A stretch of DNA of 64,000 nucleotides, taken from Coriobacteriaceae bacterium AF08-21 (GTDB taxonomy: Bacteria > Actinomycetota > Coriobacteriia > Coriobacteriales > Coriobacteriaceae). The translations under genes and the position numbers were made by a program. The stretch lies in NCBI GenBank assembly GCA_027687465.1, contig JAQCQR010000005.1:62001-126000 (forward strand). Direction: 5' to 3'. The notes under the pieces are model-generated. The model saw nothing but the letters and a program-made list of their open reading frames with translations. It was not told the DNA's origin and ran no database searches. Shown in pieces: positions 38,182 through 46,783 of the stretch; the stretch's first letter is position 1; every line of letters starts with the position of its first letter.

Positions 38182-38286
38182 GGGTGCTCCTGCCGCTTGA
38201 GTTGTAAAACGCACCCCATGATACTGGGCATGCGTGCCGGGCATGTTTGGAATCTGAATATCTTTAATAGCCCTGAGCCTTTGTCG

Positions 38287-39321
38287 TTAGCAAATCCTCG
38301 GCAGCTGCTCTCCTACGAGCATGTCGAGGATGCGGGTCGAGCCCCAGCCGGTGCGTACGCGCACGGCGGGGCGGGCGTCCTCGGCAAGCGGCAGCACGCG
38401 ACCGATAATGGCGGCATTCTCGCCGTAGCGGGCGGCGCGCATGGCGGCCAGTGCCGCATCTGCCTGTTCGGCCGGCACCACGGCGACCATCTTGCCCTCG
38501 TTTGCCACCTGCAACACATCGTAGCCGAGCATCTCGCAGGCTGCCTGCACGTCGGGGCGTACGGGCACGGCATCCTCGTCGACCTCCATGGCAACGCCGC
38601 TGGCCTGCGCAAATTCGTTGAGCGTGGACGCCAGGCCACCGCGCGTGGGGTCGCGGAAGCAGCGTGTGTCGGGTGCTGCGGCAAGCACATCGGCAATCAG
38701 GTGGTTGAGCGGCGCGGCATCGCTTTCGATGGTGCTCGAAAACGCCAAGCCCTCGCGTTGGCTCATGATGGCGATGCCGTGGTCGCCGAGTGTACCCGAC
38801 ACCAGGATGATATCGCCAGGCTGGCAGTTGGCGCCGCTGAGCGTCACGCCCGCGGGCACCTCGCCCACGCCGGCGGTATTGATGTAGACGCCGTCGGCCC
38901 CGCCGCGCTCGACCACCTTGGTGTCGCCCGTGATGATCGCCACGTCCGCCTCGCACGCCGTTTCGGCCATGGTCTGCACGATTTGACGCAGCTTGTCCAT
39001 GGGATAGCCCTCTTCGAGGATAAAGCCGCATGAGAGGTAGCGCACGTTGGCGCCCGAGGTCGCGACGTCGTTAACGGTTCCGCACACGGCGAGTCGGCCG
39101 ATATTGCCGCCGGGGAAGAACTGCGGCGAGACTACAAAGCTGTCGGTCGACATGGCGACGCGCCCGCTCGCGGGCAGCGCAGCGACGCCGGCATCGTTGC
39201 CCTCGAGCAGTTCGGGCGACCCAAAGGCATCCAAAAAGACCTCATCGATGATGCGTTTCATCATCTGGCCGCCAGAGCCGTGGCCCAACAGGACAGTGCT
39301 ATCGGTGGCAGTACGGGACAT
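38287..39321 (-). CDS. hypE: Hydrogenase maturation factor HypE
   Basis: HypE dehydrates the carbamoyl group received from HypF to make the cyanide ligand of the [NiFe] centre. This 344-residue protein has the PurM/AIR-synthase-like fold: LLGHGSGGQMM, the ATP-binding STDSFVVSPQFFPGGNIG segment and ITGDTKVVERGGADG. It ends in PRIC, the C-terminal cysteine that carries the carbamoyl/cyano group. ATG 39321 is chosen from the domain start; a longer open frame upstream runs through a hairpin. It is last in the minus-strand nikR-hypF-hypC-hypD-hypE run, with 85 bases and a repeat hairpin between it and hypD. Confidence 0.95.
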   Translation of the reverse strand: MSRTATDSTVLLGHGSGGQMMKRIIDEVFLDAFGSPELLEGNDAGVAALPASGRVAMSTDSFVVSPQFFPGGNIGRLAVCGTVNDVATSGANVRYLSCGFILEEGYPMDKLRQIVQTMAETACEADVAIITGDTKVVERGGADGVYINTAGVGEVPAGVTLSGANCQPGDIILVSGTLGDHGIAIMSQREGLAFSSTIESDAAPLNHLIADVLAAAPDTRCFRDPTRGGLASTLNEFAQASGVAMEVDEDAVPVRPDVQAACEMLGYDVLQVANEGKMVAVVPAEQADAALAAMRAARYGENAAIIGRVLPLAEDARPAVRVRTGWGSTRILDMLVGEQLPRIC

Positions 39322-39374
39322 ATCGAAAACTCCAATCGTGGGGGGTCGGCAATAGCTGAATGGCGCGCAGCGTC

Positions 39375-39408
39375 GACCGGTCCGCCGTTCGTTAGAACGG
39401 CGGAACCT
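39375..39408 (-). repeat. Stop-codon-linked hairpin, copy 1 (after hypD)
   Basis: Read on the minus strand it starts inside the hypD TAG stop: TAGGTTCCGCCGTTC, loop, GAACGGCGGACCGGTC. The same 34 bases start inside the hspR TAG at 56944-56977. Here CGACGCTGCGCG follows, matching the anchor of the pyrE-type 3' elements. Confidence 0.75.
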
Positions 39409-40522
39409 AACAGCCTCGGTAGCGGAAATATGCTGCACAGCTGCCCTCGGAACTCACCATGCAGGGGCCGATGGGATGCTCGGGTGTACAAGCTTGGCCG
39501 AACAGAGGGCAGTCGCTCGGCGTAATGGCCCCGCGCAGCACGTCGCCGCAGCGGCACCCACGCGGCTCGACCGTCGTCTCAACGGGCACGTCAAAGCGAG
39601 TACGGGCATCAAAGCGCGAGAACTCGGGGCGGATGGAAAGGCCCGAGTTGGCAATCGGCCCCAGCCCGCGCCACGTGGTGTCGCATGGCTCAAACACCTG
39701 CTCGACCAGCTGGCGCGCCACGGGGTTGCCGTCTGCGTTGACGCCACGGCGGTAGGCGTTGTCGATCGCCGGCCTGTTCTCGACAACCATCTGGACCAGC
39801 ATGCAGATGCCCTGCAGGATATCGACCGGTTCAAATCCCGTGACCACACCCGGGGTATTGAACTCGTCGACCAAAAAGCTAAAGGGCGCCAGGCCCGTGA
39901 TGGTGGCGACGTGGCCCGGCAGGATAAAGCCGTCGATAGTGGTCTCGGGATCGTTGGCGATGGCGCGCAGCGCCGGCGGCGTGGTCTTATGGGCACAGTA
40001 GACCGAGAAGTTCTGCAGCCCGCGCGCGTCTGCCTCCAGGATGGCGGCGGCGATGGTAGGCGTCGTGGTCTCAAAGCCGACGCCCATAAAGATGACCGGG
40101 CGATCGGGGTTGTGTTCGGCGATATCGAGTGCATCGAGCGGGGAGTACACAATGCGAATATCGCGCCCCGCCGCCTTTTGCGCGGCGAGCGAGGTAGACG
40201 ACCCGGGCACGCGCATCATGTCGCCAAAGGTGGTGATGATGGCGCCGTCCATCTTGGCGAGCGCGATTGCATGGTCGATATCGCGGTTGGCGGTAACACA
40301 GACGGGGCAACCCGGACCGCTCAGCAGTTTGAGCCCGGCAGGCATAATGGAGCGAAAGCCATAGCGACCGATGCTCACGGTATGCGTACCGCAGACTTCC
40401 ATAAGGTTGATGCTGCGGTTGCCGACAAGCTCGTGAATACGATCGATGAGCTCGCGAGCCAGCTTGGGGTCGCGGAATGCCGAAAAGTCGATACCGGAGC
40501 GAACCGGCTGTCCGGCCGCCAC
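39407..40522 (-). CDS. hypD: Hydrogenase maturation factor HypD
   Basis: HypD is the [4Fe-4S] scaffold that, with HypC, holds the Fe(CN)2CO unit. This 371-residue protein has the conserved cysteine motifs MEVCGTHTVSI, SGPGCPVCVT and GVGFETTTPT, and a C-terminal cluster-binding region: EPRGCRCGDVLRG, DCPLFGQAC, CMVSSEGSC. It begins with GTG, which overlaps the hypC stop by one base, so the two are translationally coupled. Its TAG stop is the start of a repeated hairpin. Confidence 0.97.
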   Translation of the reverse strand: MAAGQPVRSGIDFSAFRDPKLARELIDRIHELVGNRSINLMEVCGTHTVSIGRYGFRSIMPAGLKLLSGPGCPVCVTANRDIDHAIALAKMDGAIITTFGDMMRVPGSSTSLAAQKAAGRDIRIVYSPLDALDIAEHNPDRPVIFMGVGFETTTPTIAAAILEADARGLQNFSVYCAHKTTPPALRAIANDPETTIDGFILPGHVATITGLAPFSFLVDEFNTPGVVTGFEPVDILQGICMLVQMVVENRPAIDNAYRRGVNADGNPVARQLVEQVFEPCDTTWRGLGPIANSGLSIRPEFSRFDARTRFDVPVETTVEPRGCRCGDVLRGAITPSDCPLFGQACTPEHPIGPCMVSSEGSCAAYFRYRGC

Positions 40523-40782
40523 TAGTAAGCCTCTGCCGGGTTGGTGGCCAGCTGGTCCTCTTTGGCCAGCTCGGTCATGGTGCTGACCAGGTCGAGCGTC
40601 TCCTGCGCCTCCTGCTCGTCGACAATCTGAATGCCAAAGCCGGCGTGCACGAGAATATAGTCGCCTACCTGTGCCGTCGGCACGAGGCGCAGCGAAACGG
40701 GGCGCTCGATGCCCATCATGTCGACGGTCGCCTTAAGGTCGTCGTCGCGTTTGACCACTTTACCGGGAACGGCAAGGCACAT
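40522..40782 (-). CDS. hypC: Hydrogenase maturation chaperone HypC
   Basis: An 86-residue HypC/HupF chaperone that carries the iron ligand unit with HypD to the hydrogenase large subunit. The essential N-terminal motif MCLAVPGKV is intact, with Cys2 exposed after Met removal, and GDYILVHAGFGIQIVDEQEA is the conserved OB-fold core. It overlaps hypD by one base and follows hypF after 131 bases with no separate gene in the gap. Length and motif are typical. Confidence 0.97.
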   Translation of the reverse strand: MCLAVPGKVVKRDDDLKATVDMMGIERPVSLRLVPTAQVGDYILVHAGFGIQIVDEQEAQETLDLVSTMTELAKEDQLATNPAEAY

Positions 40783-40913
40783 AATGTTCCCCTTTTATAC
40801 GTTTTGCGCTGGATAGGCGCCTAATTACCCATCAGTTGATGGTAGCGCTCGCGGGAGTCACGAGCAAACGCGTTACACCTGTGAGACGGCGACGCGCAGG
40901 CTGGCAAAACAGC

Positions 40914-43382
40914 CTATCGCGATGCTGTCTGCGCGAGGCGAGCGCTTGCGACCGCCGTCTGACCGTAGGCGATGCAGCCGTCATTGACGGGTGCGGTGTG
41001 GGGGACAAGGACAGTAAGGCCTGCGCTTTTGAGCTCGCGGGTGAGGAACTGAAGCAGGAGTCGGTTCATGAACACGCCGCCCGAGAGCACGACGGTGTCG
41101 ATGCCTTCACGGACGCAGATCTCGCTTGCGATGCGGGTCGACGCGCGTGCGATGGTGACATGGAAGTCGAGCGCGATCTTGCCGGCGGGCACGCCGGTCC
41201 TGATTCCCTCCAAAAGCGCCTCAATAAGCGGTCTGGAGTTCAGAACATGGCAGTCGTCCGGACGGGATGATTCGGTTACGGAAAAGCTGGCCATATTGCC
41301 GGTGGGGCAGGCACTTTCACTGCTGAGCGCGCGCCAGGCGGCGGCTTCGAATTCTATGGCGGGTTCGCCCTCGTAGGTTGCCTTGTCGCAGATGCCCAGA
41401 ATTGCTGCCGCGGCATCAAAGAGACGCCCCATGCTGCTGGTACGCGGGCTGTTGATGCCGCGCTCGATCATGGTGGCTGTCACGCTGCGCGTTTGCTCGT
41501 CGAGGCTGTCCAAAAGCCGAGCGGCGCCTGGGTGCTCGAGCAGGCCGAGCTCACTGAGCAGGGCAAAGGCGTTGCGGCGGGCGTCGCGCACGGAGGCCGC
41601 CCCGCCGGGGAGCGCCCAGGTGCGCAAATGCGCGGCGCGCTCAAAGCCGCCAAGGCTGGCAACAAGAAACTCGCCGCCCCAAATGGTCCCATCGGTACCG
41701 GCGCCGGTGCCGTCAAAGGCGATGCCAAGGACGCGCTCGTCGGTTGTAAGCTGGCCCGCGGCGATAGCCTCGGCCATTACGCTCGCGATATGCGCATGAT
41801 GGTGCTGCACCTCGACGAGCGGCAGATTGCATTTTCGCGCCTGCTCGCGCGCCCACTGGCTCGATAGATAGCTGGGATGTACATCGCAGGCTAAGGCGGC
41901 GGGCGCCAAGTCAAAGAGATCTTCCAAGCGTGCGCGCGCGGCGTTCCAGGCATCGAAGGTCCCGCCGTTTTCAACATCGCCGATATGCTGCGACACAAAA
42001 CAGGTTGCCTCGCCGTTCGCCCCTTCACGCGTGAGCGCAATCGTGGCCTTTTGTTGTGGCCCACAGGCGAGCACGCAGGACGGAGTGCCGTCGAGCGCCG
42101 GCAACGGCAGCGGCTGGGGTGCATATCCGCGAGCGCGGCGCACGGGCATAACGGCGCCGTCGACCACGCGCACCACGGAGTCGTCGTAGCGCGAGAGAAT
42201 CGCGCGGTCGTTGCCGAGCAGCGCGTCGGCAATGCCGGCGGCAACGAGGCGCTCCCAGGCAAGGTCGTCATCGGTCTCGATGGGCTCTTCGCTCAGGTTT
42301 CCGCTGGTCATGACGAGTGCGTGCACACCGCGGGCTTCTGCTGCGGCAAGCAACAGATGCTGAAGCGGGGTGTAGGGGAGCATAACGCCGAGCTCGGGAA
42401 GGTCGTGCGCGACGGACGGCGCGAGCGCGAGGGCGTCGGGGGAGCCGCCGCTCTCGCAAACAGCACGTCGGCGCAGCAGCACAATGGGGCGAATGCTGCC
42501 GGCCAGCAAGCCGCGCTCAACGTCGTTGACATGGCACAGGCGTTCAACGTCGGCAAGGTCGCGCACCATAACGGCAAGCGGCTTGTTGCTGCGGCGTTTG
42601 CGACGACGAAGCTCGGCTACCGCCTGCTCGTTGGAGGCGTCACATGCCAAGTGAAATCCGCCCAGGCCCTTGATGGCGACGATGCCACCGCCGGCCAGCA
42701 GCTCAATGCAGCGCTCGATGATAGCGTCGCTGGCTTCGCGTGTGGTGCCGACGGCCGGCAACGCGGCGGCTTCGCCCGGCTCACCGCCCACGCTCGCTTC
42801 GCGCCACGTGATATGCGGCCCGCAATCAAAGCAGGCATCGGGCTGCGCGTGAAAACGCCGGTCGAGTGGGTCGGCATACTCCGCGGCACACTCAGGACAC
42901 ATGGGAAAACAATTCATCGACGTGGCCGCTCGGTCATAAGGCAGCGACCGGATGATGGTAAAGCGCGGTCCGCAGTTGGTACAGTTGATAAAAGGGTAGT
43001 GATAGCGCCGATCGGCGGGGTCGAACAACTCGCGCAGACAATCATCGCAGGTGGCGATATCGGGCGAGACGAGCGTCGTGTGCGCGGTCTGGTCCTGCGA
43101 TGCCACAATACGAAAGCCCTGCTCATCGGCAGCGCTCCAGCCGCTAGGCTTCAAATCCGCAATATCGACTCGCTCAACGCGAGCCGCCGCGGGCGCATGC
43201 TCAGAAAGAGCAGCGACAAATCCGTCAACCGCCTCGGCACGGGCGTGCGCCTCGATATGCACGCCGTCGCCCGCGTTGAGCACCCATCCGCAAATGCCAT
43301 GCGCCATGGCCTCGCGATACACAAACGGCCGCATGCCAACGCCCTGCACAATGCCCGTTACATGAATATGCACATGTCGCAT
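40914..43382 (-). CDS. hypF: Hydrogenase maturation carbamoyltransferase HypF
   Basis: HypF makes carbamoyl-adenylate from carbamoyl phosphate and ATP and passes the carbamoyl group to HypE. This 822-residue protein has the full domain order: acylphosphatase (HIHVTGIVQGVGMRPFVYRE), two zinc fingers (CDDC...CTNCG and CPEC...CFDCG, about 105-180), a YrdC domain (GGIVAIKGLGGFHLACDASN) and a Kae1-like domain with VEVQHHHAHIASVMAE. ATG 43382 has GAGGGGTGTCGC upstream. It is followed by hypC-hypD-hypE and preceded by nikR on the same strand. Confidence 0.97.
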   Translation of the reverse strand: MRHVHIHVTGIVQGVGMRPFVYREAMAHGICGWVLNAGDGVHIEAHARAEAVDGFVAALSEHAPAAARVERVDIADLKPSGWSAADEQGFRIVASQDQTAHTTLVSPDIATCDDCLRELFDPADRRYHYPFINCTNCGPRFTIIRSLPYDRAATSMNCFPMCPECAAEYADPLDRRFHAQPDACFDCGPHITWREASVGGEPGEAAALPAVGTTREASDAIIERCIELLAGGGIVAIKGLGGFHLACDASNEQAVAELRRRKRRSNKPLAVMVRDLADVERLCHVNDVERGLLAGSIRPIVLLRRRAVCESGGSPDALALAPSVAHDLPELGVMLPYTPLQHLLLAAAEARGVHALVMTSGNLSEEPIETDDDLAWERLVAAGIADALLGNDRAILSRYDDSVVRVVDGAVMPVRRARGYAPQPLPLPALDGTPSCVLACGPQQKATIALTREGANGEATCFVSQHIGDVENGGTFDAWNAARARLEDLFDLAPAALACDVHPSYLSSQWAREQARKCNLPLVEVQHHHAHIASVMAEAIAAGQLTTDERVLGIAFDGTGAGTDGTIWGGEFLVASLGGFERAAHLRTWALPGGAASVRDARRNAFALLSELGLLEHPGAARLLDSLDEQTRSVTATMIERGINSPRTSSMGRLFDAAAAILGICDKATYEGEPAIEFEAAAWRALSSESACPTGNMASFSVTESSRPDDCHVLNSRPLIEALLEGIRTGVPAGKIALDFHVTIARASTRIASEICVREGIDTVVLSGGVFMNRLLLQFLTRELKSAGLTVLVPHTAPVNDGCIAYGQTAVASARLAQTASR

Positions 43383-43424
43383 GCGACACCCCTCATCAAA
43401 ACCGACCAAATAGGGACAGGTGCG

Positions 43425-43937
43425 CTACAGCCCCAGGCTCTGCTTGGTGGCGGCGCACGTGAGCTCGCCGTGCTTAACGCCGCGCAGGCCCAGCAGACGG
43501 TCGGCTAGTTCGTAGACGCGCTCGCCGCGACCCTTGAGCGCCAGAATCTCCAAGCAGTTGTGGTGATCCAGATGCACGTGCATGGTCGATACGATCTCGT
43601 CGGTGTAGTCGTGCTGCACTTCGTCCAGACGGCGCGTCAGGTCGCCGGTATGGTGGTCGTAGATCATGGTGAGCGACCCGATAACATGCTCATCGGGCGT
43701 GCGCATCTGCTCCTTGGCGATCGAGGCGCGAATCAGGTCGCGCACGGCCTCGGAGCGGTTGGCCACGTCGCCGCGGCGCGCGATCTGTTCGTCAAAACGG
43801 CGCAGCAGGTCGTCCGGTGCGGTAACCGAAAAGCGGACCAGCTCGGAGCCGGAACCACTACAGTGGCGGCCCGCGTCACCGTCCGCCCCGTGCGGATGCT
43901 CGTGCTCGTACCCGCAGCCGTGCTCGTGTTCGGCCAC
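43425..43937 (-). CDS. nikR: NikR-family nickel-responsive regulator with His-rich N-terminus
   Basis: A 170-residue ribbon-helix-helix repressor with an ACT-like nickel-binding domain. The RHH segment is LVRFSVTAPDDLLRRFDEQI. The nickel ligands are seen in TMHVHLDHHNCLE, and DHHTG is the preceding conserved loop. An unusual 30-residue N-terminal extension, HEHGCGYEHEHPHG-type with seven His and two Cys, may be an extra metal store. It starts with GTG. It sits directly upstream of hypF, so it probably links hyp expression to nickel supply. Usual NikR proteins are about 135 residues. Confidence 0.92.
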   Translation of the reverse strand: MAEHEHGCGYEHEHPHGADGDAGRHCSGSGSELVRFSVTAPDDLLRRFDEQIARRGDVANRSEAVRDLIRASIAKEQMRTPDEHVIGSLTMIYDHHTGDLTRRLDEVQHDYTDEIVSTMHVHLDHHNCLEILALKGRGERVYELADRLLGLRGVKHGELTCAATKQSLGL

Positions 43938-43938
43938 G

Positions 43939-44187
43939 TTACACCAGCTTCACGGAGCCGACGGAGTTGTGGTCGGCCTCGATGGCCTCTTCGTAGCCCT
44001 CGAGTGCGTCGTGGGCCTCGTGCAGCGCGGCCATGGCTGCCTCGAGCTTGGCGCCGATGCGCTCCATGTCAAAATTCTCGGTCGCATGCAGCAGCTGATG
44101 GCTCCACTCGTGAGCGAGCTCGATGGTGTCGTCGACCTGCTTGACGCTCATGGCAAGCTGGCTCATGTTCATTCCAACGTCATGCAT
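43939..44187 (-). CDS. Small helical protein in the nikR-hyp operon
   Basis: An 82-residue protein that I do not recognise. It is almost entirely helical with heptad-like spacing (VKQVDDTIELAHEWSHQLLH; KLEAAMAALHEAHDALEGYE) and carries seven histidines. It ends one base before the nikR GTG, so it is first in the operon. The strong GGAG in CAAAAGGAGATTTCCC supports the start. The Met-His N-terminus recalls HypA, but the HypA zinc motif is absent. A metal-delivery or hydrogenase-related helper role is only a guess from its position. Confidence 0.6.
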   Translation of the reverse strand: MHDVGMNMSQLAMSVKQVDDTIELAHEWSHQLLHATENFDMERIGAKLEAAMAALHEAHDALEGYEEAIEADHNSVGSVKLV

Positions 44188-44261
44188 GGGAAATCTCCTT
44201 TTGTATGGGGCAGTTCAGTGGTTCAGATTTTACTACGCCCACTCTGTGCGCAGCTGCATAA

Positions 44262-44297
44262 GAAAACGGGTGCGAGTCTGTGCGACTCGCACCCGTT
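44262..44297 (-). terminator. Intrinsic terminator of the thioredoxin gene
   Basis: On the minus strand AACGGGTGCGAGT pairs perfectly with ACTCGCACCCGTT (44265-44277 and 44285-44297), followed by TTTTCTT. A second, weaker GTGACTACCA/TGGTCGCAC stem lies at 44309-44336. Together with the promoter of the hyp operon they fill 44188-44408. Confidence 0.85.
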
Positions 44298-44408
44298 CAC
44301 TGGGGGCTGTTTGTGACTACCATACTATCCGTGGTCGCACGCGCCGCACCCGGCAGTCCGGCGAGCGGTGCAAAACCGCTCATGGACGGCGGGTAAGTAA
44401 CAAGCGTA

Positions 44409-44729
44409 TTACAGATGCTTCTCCAGCAGCGCCTGCAGCCTCGCCTTGGGCAGAGCGCCAACCGAACGGTCAATCTCCTCGCCGTTCTTAAACACAATCA
44501 GCGTGGGGATGCTCATGACGCCATACTTCATGGCCAGGTCCTGGTTGTCGTCGACGTTGCATTTGGCAACGGCAAGCTTGCCCGCCAGCTCATCGGCTAC
44601 CTCGTCCACGATGGGCGAGAGCGATCGGCAGGGCCCGCACCAGGGCGCCCAAAAATCGACCAGCACGGGCAGGCTGTCGTTAACGATGGAATCGAAGTTC
44701 TCGGGGGTAATCTGCTTAATGTCAGCCAT
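44409..44729 (-). CDS. trxA: Thioredoxin
   Basis: A 106-residue thioredoxin that reduces protein disulfides in the cytoplasm. The active site is FWAPWCGPCRSLSP and the conserved cis-proline is in GVMSIPTLIVFKNG. Length and fold are standard. ATG 44729 follows TGGAGGTCACC; an open upstream extension lacks domain similarity. A strong terminator follows. No thioredoxin reductase is adjacent. It is not a member of the hyp operon because a terminator separates them. Confidence 0.96.
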   Translation of the reverse strand: MADIKQITPENFDSIVNDSLPVLVDFWAPWCGPCRSLSPIVDEVADELAGKLAVAKCNVDDNQDLAMKYGVMSIPTLIVFKNGEEIDRSVGALPKARLQALLEKHL

Positions 44730-44865
44730 GGTGACCTCCATAATACGACGCGGCTCGGCCGCGTAAAACTCAGTACGACCGTGCTTATACCCAGCCGCCC
44801 GCAAAGCAACCACTCGCGGGCAGCTCTTTTATATAATGGTGGGCACGCAAACGATTGGAGAGCGC

Positions 44866-45441
44866 ATGTCCACGTCACAAAGCCAGAAAAAAGAAGCCAT
44901 CGCCCAGGCGGCCGAGCAGGAGCTCACATCGCTTGCGGTCCGTGGCGTGCGCATCGTGGGCAACGCGTGCTCGCCGATCGTGCTGGTCAAAGGCGATTTG
45001 GACGAGGCCGAGCGTTCGGGCGGCGAGCTGGCTGCCGGTCCGGACGGTGCTGCGCTGCGCAAGGCGCTTGGGGCCATCGGCTACGCGCCCGAGGATTTTT
45101 GCGTGCTGGCAAGCGTCGCCGGCGCAGGCGACGGAGCGGTCGCGGTGGGCGAGACGCTGCCGTGCGAGCTGTTCCGCGAGGCGCTTGAGGCTCTGGATCC
45201 CGAGGCGGTGCTGCTGCTCGATAACAGCGCGGCCGATGTCATGCGCGAAACCTACGCCGATATGCTCGTGGCGATTGATGACTTCGACACCGCCATGCTC
45301 AAGCCCGGCCTGGTCGCCCATGTGCAGGGCCGCCGCGTGCTCGCGCTCGATGGCTTTGAGGCGGCGCTGACCGACAAAGCGGCCAAGCAGCGCATGTGGG
45401 CCTACATCAAGCAGCTGACCCCGGCGGTCGCTCCACTGTAG
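44866..45441 (+). CDS. Uracil-DNA-glycosylase-like protein lacking the catalytic motif
   Basis: A 191-residue protein. Its order of segments resembles a family 4/5 uracil-DNA glycosylase: PIVLVKGDLDEAERSGGELA where the enzyme has the EAPG-ED-G motif, GAALRKALGAIGYAPEDFCV, AVLLLDNSAADVM and a final GRRVLALDGFEAALTDKAAK. The active-site Glu/Asp and the iron-sulfur cysteines of family 4 are not visible, so it may be a non-catalytic relative. ATG 44866 follows TTGGAGAGC. A TATAAT at 44832-44837 may be its -10. I could not assign a function; the similarity is by eye. Confidence 0.5.
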   Translation: MSTSQSQKKEAIAQAAEQELTSLAVRGVRIVGNACSPIVLVKGDLDEAERSGGELAAGPDGAALRKALGAIGYAPEDFCVLASVAGAGDGAVAVGETLPCELFREALEALDPEAVLLLDNSAADVMRETYADMLVAIDDFDTAMLKPGLVAHVQGRRVLALDGFEAALTDKAAKQRMWAYIKQLTPAVAPL

Positions 45442-45505
45442 CGGATCGGCACCGGCGAGCGATTGCCTGGCGGGCGAGGCGCGCCGCGAGATCGGCGCCG
45501 TACTT

Positions 45506-46783
45506 CTACATCACAGCGCGCAGCTCAAACCGATCGCCGTTAATGCGGAACTGGCAGTTGCCGTTCATGCGCTCCACGGCAAGTTTGATGCTCTTGGTTC
45601 CAAAGCCGTGGCCCGCATGCCGGGTCACGGGCATGCCGTCGACCATGCGCGGCGCGCGGTCAAACGTGTTGGAAACTAACAGCAACAGCTGGCCGTCCTC
45701 AAGTCGCAGGTCAAGGTCGACGAATCGCTTTCCTTGGGGTGCGGCGCTTGCGGCGGTGATAGCGTTTTCCAAGGCATTTGAGAGCACGCTAAACAGGTCG
45801 GCGTCACCTACGTGGACGGTTTCGGGTACGGCGGCGCGCAGGTTGGCGGTAATGCCGTTTCTATTGATATCTGAGTTGAATGACGAAAGCGCGATGTTTA
45901 CGGTCTCGTTGGCACAGAAGCGGCGTACGGCGGTGCGGTCGCCGGCTTCGCAGAGCTCATCGATGCGTTTGAGCGCCTCGTCGGTGTGGCCCTCCTCAAT
46001 TAAAGTGGCCAGGCCGCGTAGGAAGTGGCGCATATCGTGGCGAAGAATCGACAGCTCGCGCCCAGATTGACGCCAAGCCTCGAGCTCTTTGATGGCGGCG
46101 CTGTCGCGGGTTTCGAGCATCCAACGCTCTCGCTCGGCGGTTTCCTTTTCTTCGTATTCGCGCAGGTAAACGGCAAGAAACATAAGATAGAAGGCACAGA
46201 GCGCAAATGCCAAAAACTCAACTGTCACCACCGAGCCCGAGTGGAACAGCGTGGTGTAGACGTTGGTGGCGTAGTCAAAGATGTAATAGACGAGCGGCAG
46301 GATTAAAAGGATGCTCAGCTCGGTGGGGCTTTTAATCGCCAGGCGGGGTCCAATGTCGCCGGCCCAATGCAGCAGGACGGCAAAGACGCCGAGCGTGGTC
46401 GCGATGCGCGCCAGATAGTACGCGATCTGCGAATCGGTTGCGGCAAAGGCGGCGATGCCCATCCAGTTGCTGAACTGACAGCTCAGATAGGCGCTGGTGA
46501 CGCCCAATGCCGCGAGCAGCGGGCTCAGACGGTAGCGCGCACACAGGTAGACGGTAAGCGGCAGGTGCACGACGAGCGGATAGACCTGACGGGCAAAAAG
46601 CTCTCCGCCAACGACATTGGCGATCGAAAAGGCAGCGCCGGTTGCGGCTCCGACCCCCACCAACTCGAGTGCATGGCGTCGATTGATTTCGATACCGCAT
46701 AGCGCCGCCGAAGCAAAGACGCCAAAGAGTAGCGTTGTGGCGTGGTGGATTGCCCAAAGGACCATTTCGACCGAGGAGATCAT
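45506..46783 (-). CDS. GHKL sensor histidine kinase (AgrC/LytS-like)
   Basis: A 425-residue membrane kinase. Six hydrophobic helices in the first 190 residues are followed by a coiled region and a GHKL kinase core. The dimerisation helix has LSILRHDMRHFLRGLATLIE with the phospho-acceptor His; the N box is SVLSNALENAITAA and the G box HAGHGFGTKSIK. It belongs to the AgrC/DUF4173-like sensors common in gut Firmicutes and Actinobacteria. Its ATG overlaps the regulator's TGA (ATGA), so the regulator gene is upstream in the same operon. The signal, possibly a peptide, is not visible here. Confidence 0.9.
   Translation of the reverse strand: MISSVEMVLWAIHHATTLLFGVFASAALCGIEINRRHALELVGVGAATGAAFSIANVVGGELFARQVYPLVVHLPLTVYLCARYRLSPLLAALGVTSAYLSCQFSNWMGIAAFAATDSQIAYYLARIATTLGVFAVLLHWAGDIGPRLAIKSPTELSILLILPLVYYIFDYATNVYTTLFHSGSVVTVEFLAFALCAFYLMFLAVYLREYEEKETAERERWMLETRDSAAIKELEAWRQSGRELSILRHDMRHFLRGLATLIEEGHTDEALKRIDELCEAGDRTAVRRFCANETVNIALSSFNSDINRNGITANLRAAVPETVHVGDADLFSVLSNALENAITAASAAPQGKRFVDLDLRLEDGQLLLLVSNTFDRAPRMVDGMPVTRHAGHGFGTKSIKLAVERMNGNCQFRINGDRFELRAVM

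Noticed and set aside
43939..44187. hypA
   Set aside because: The Met-His start is suggestive, but the HypA zinc-binding CxxC pairs are missing and the protein is purely helical.
44290..44408. A structured stretch between the hyp operon and thioredoxin that could suggest a tRNA or selenocysteine tRNA
   Set aside because: It lacks a T-loop consensus, a CCA-compatible acceptor stem and an anticodon arm. The GAGCGG/CCGCTC hairpin and the nearby terminator explain it.
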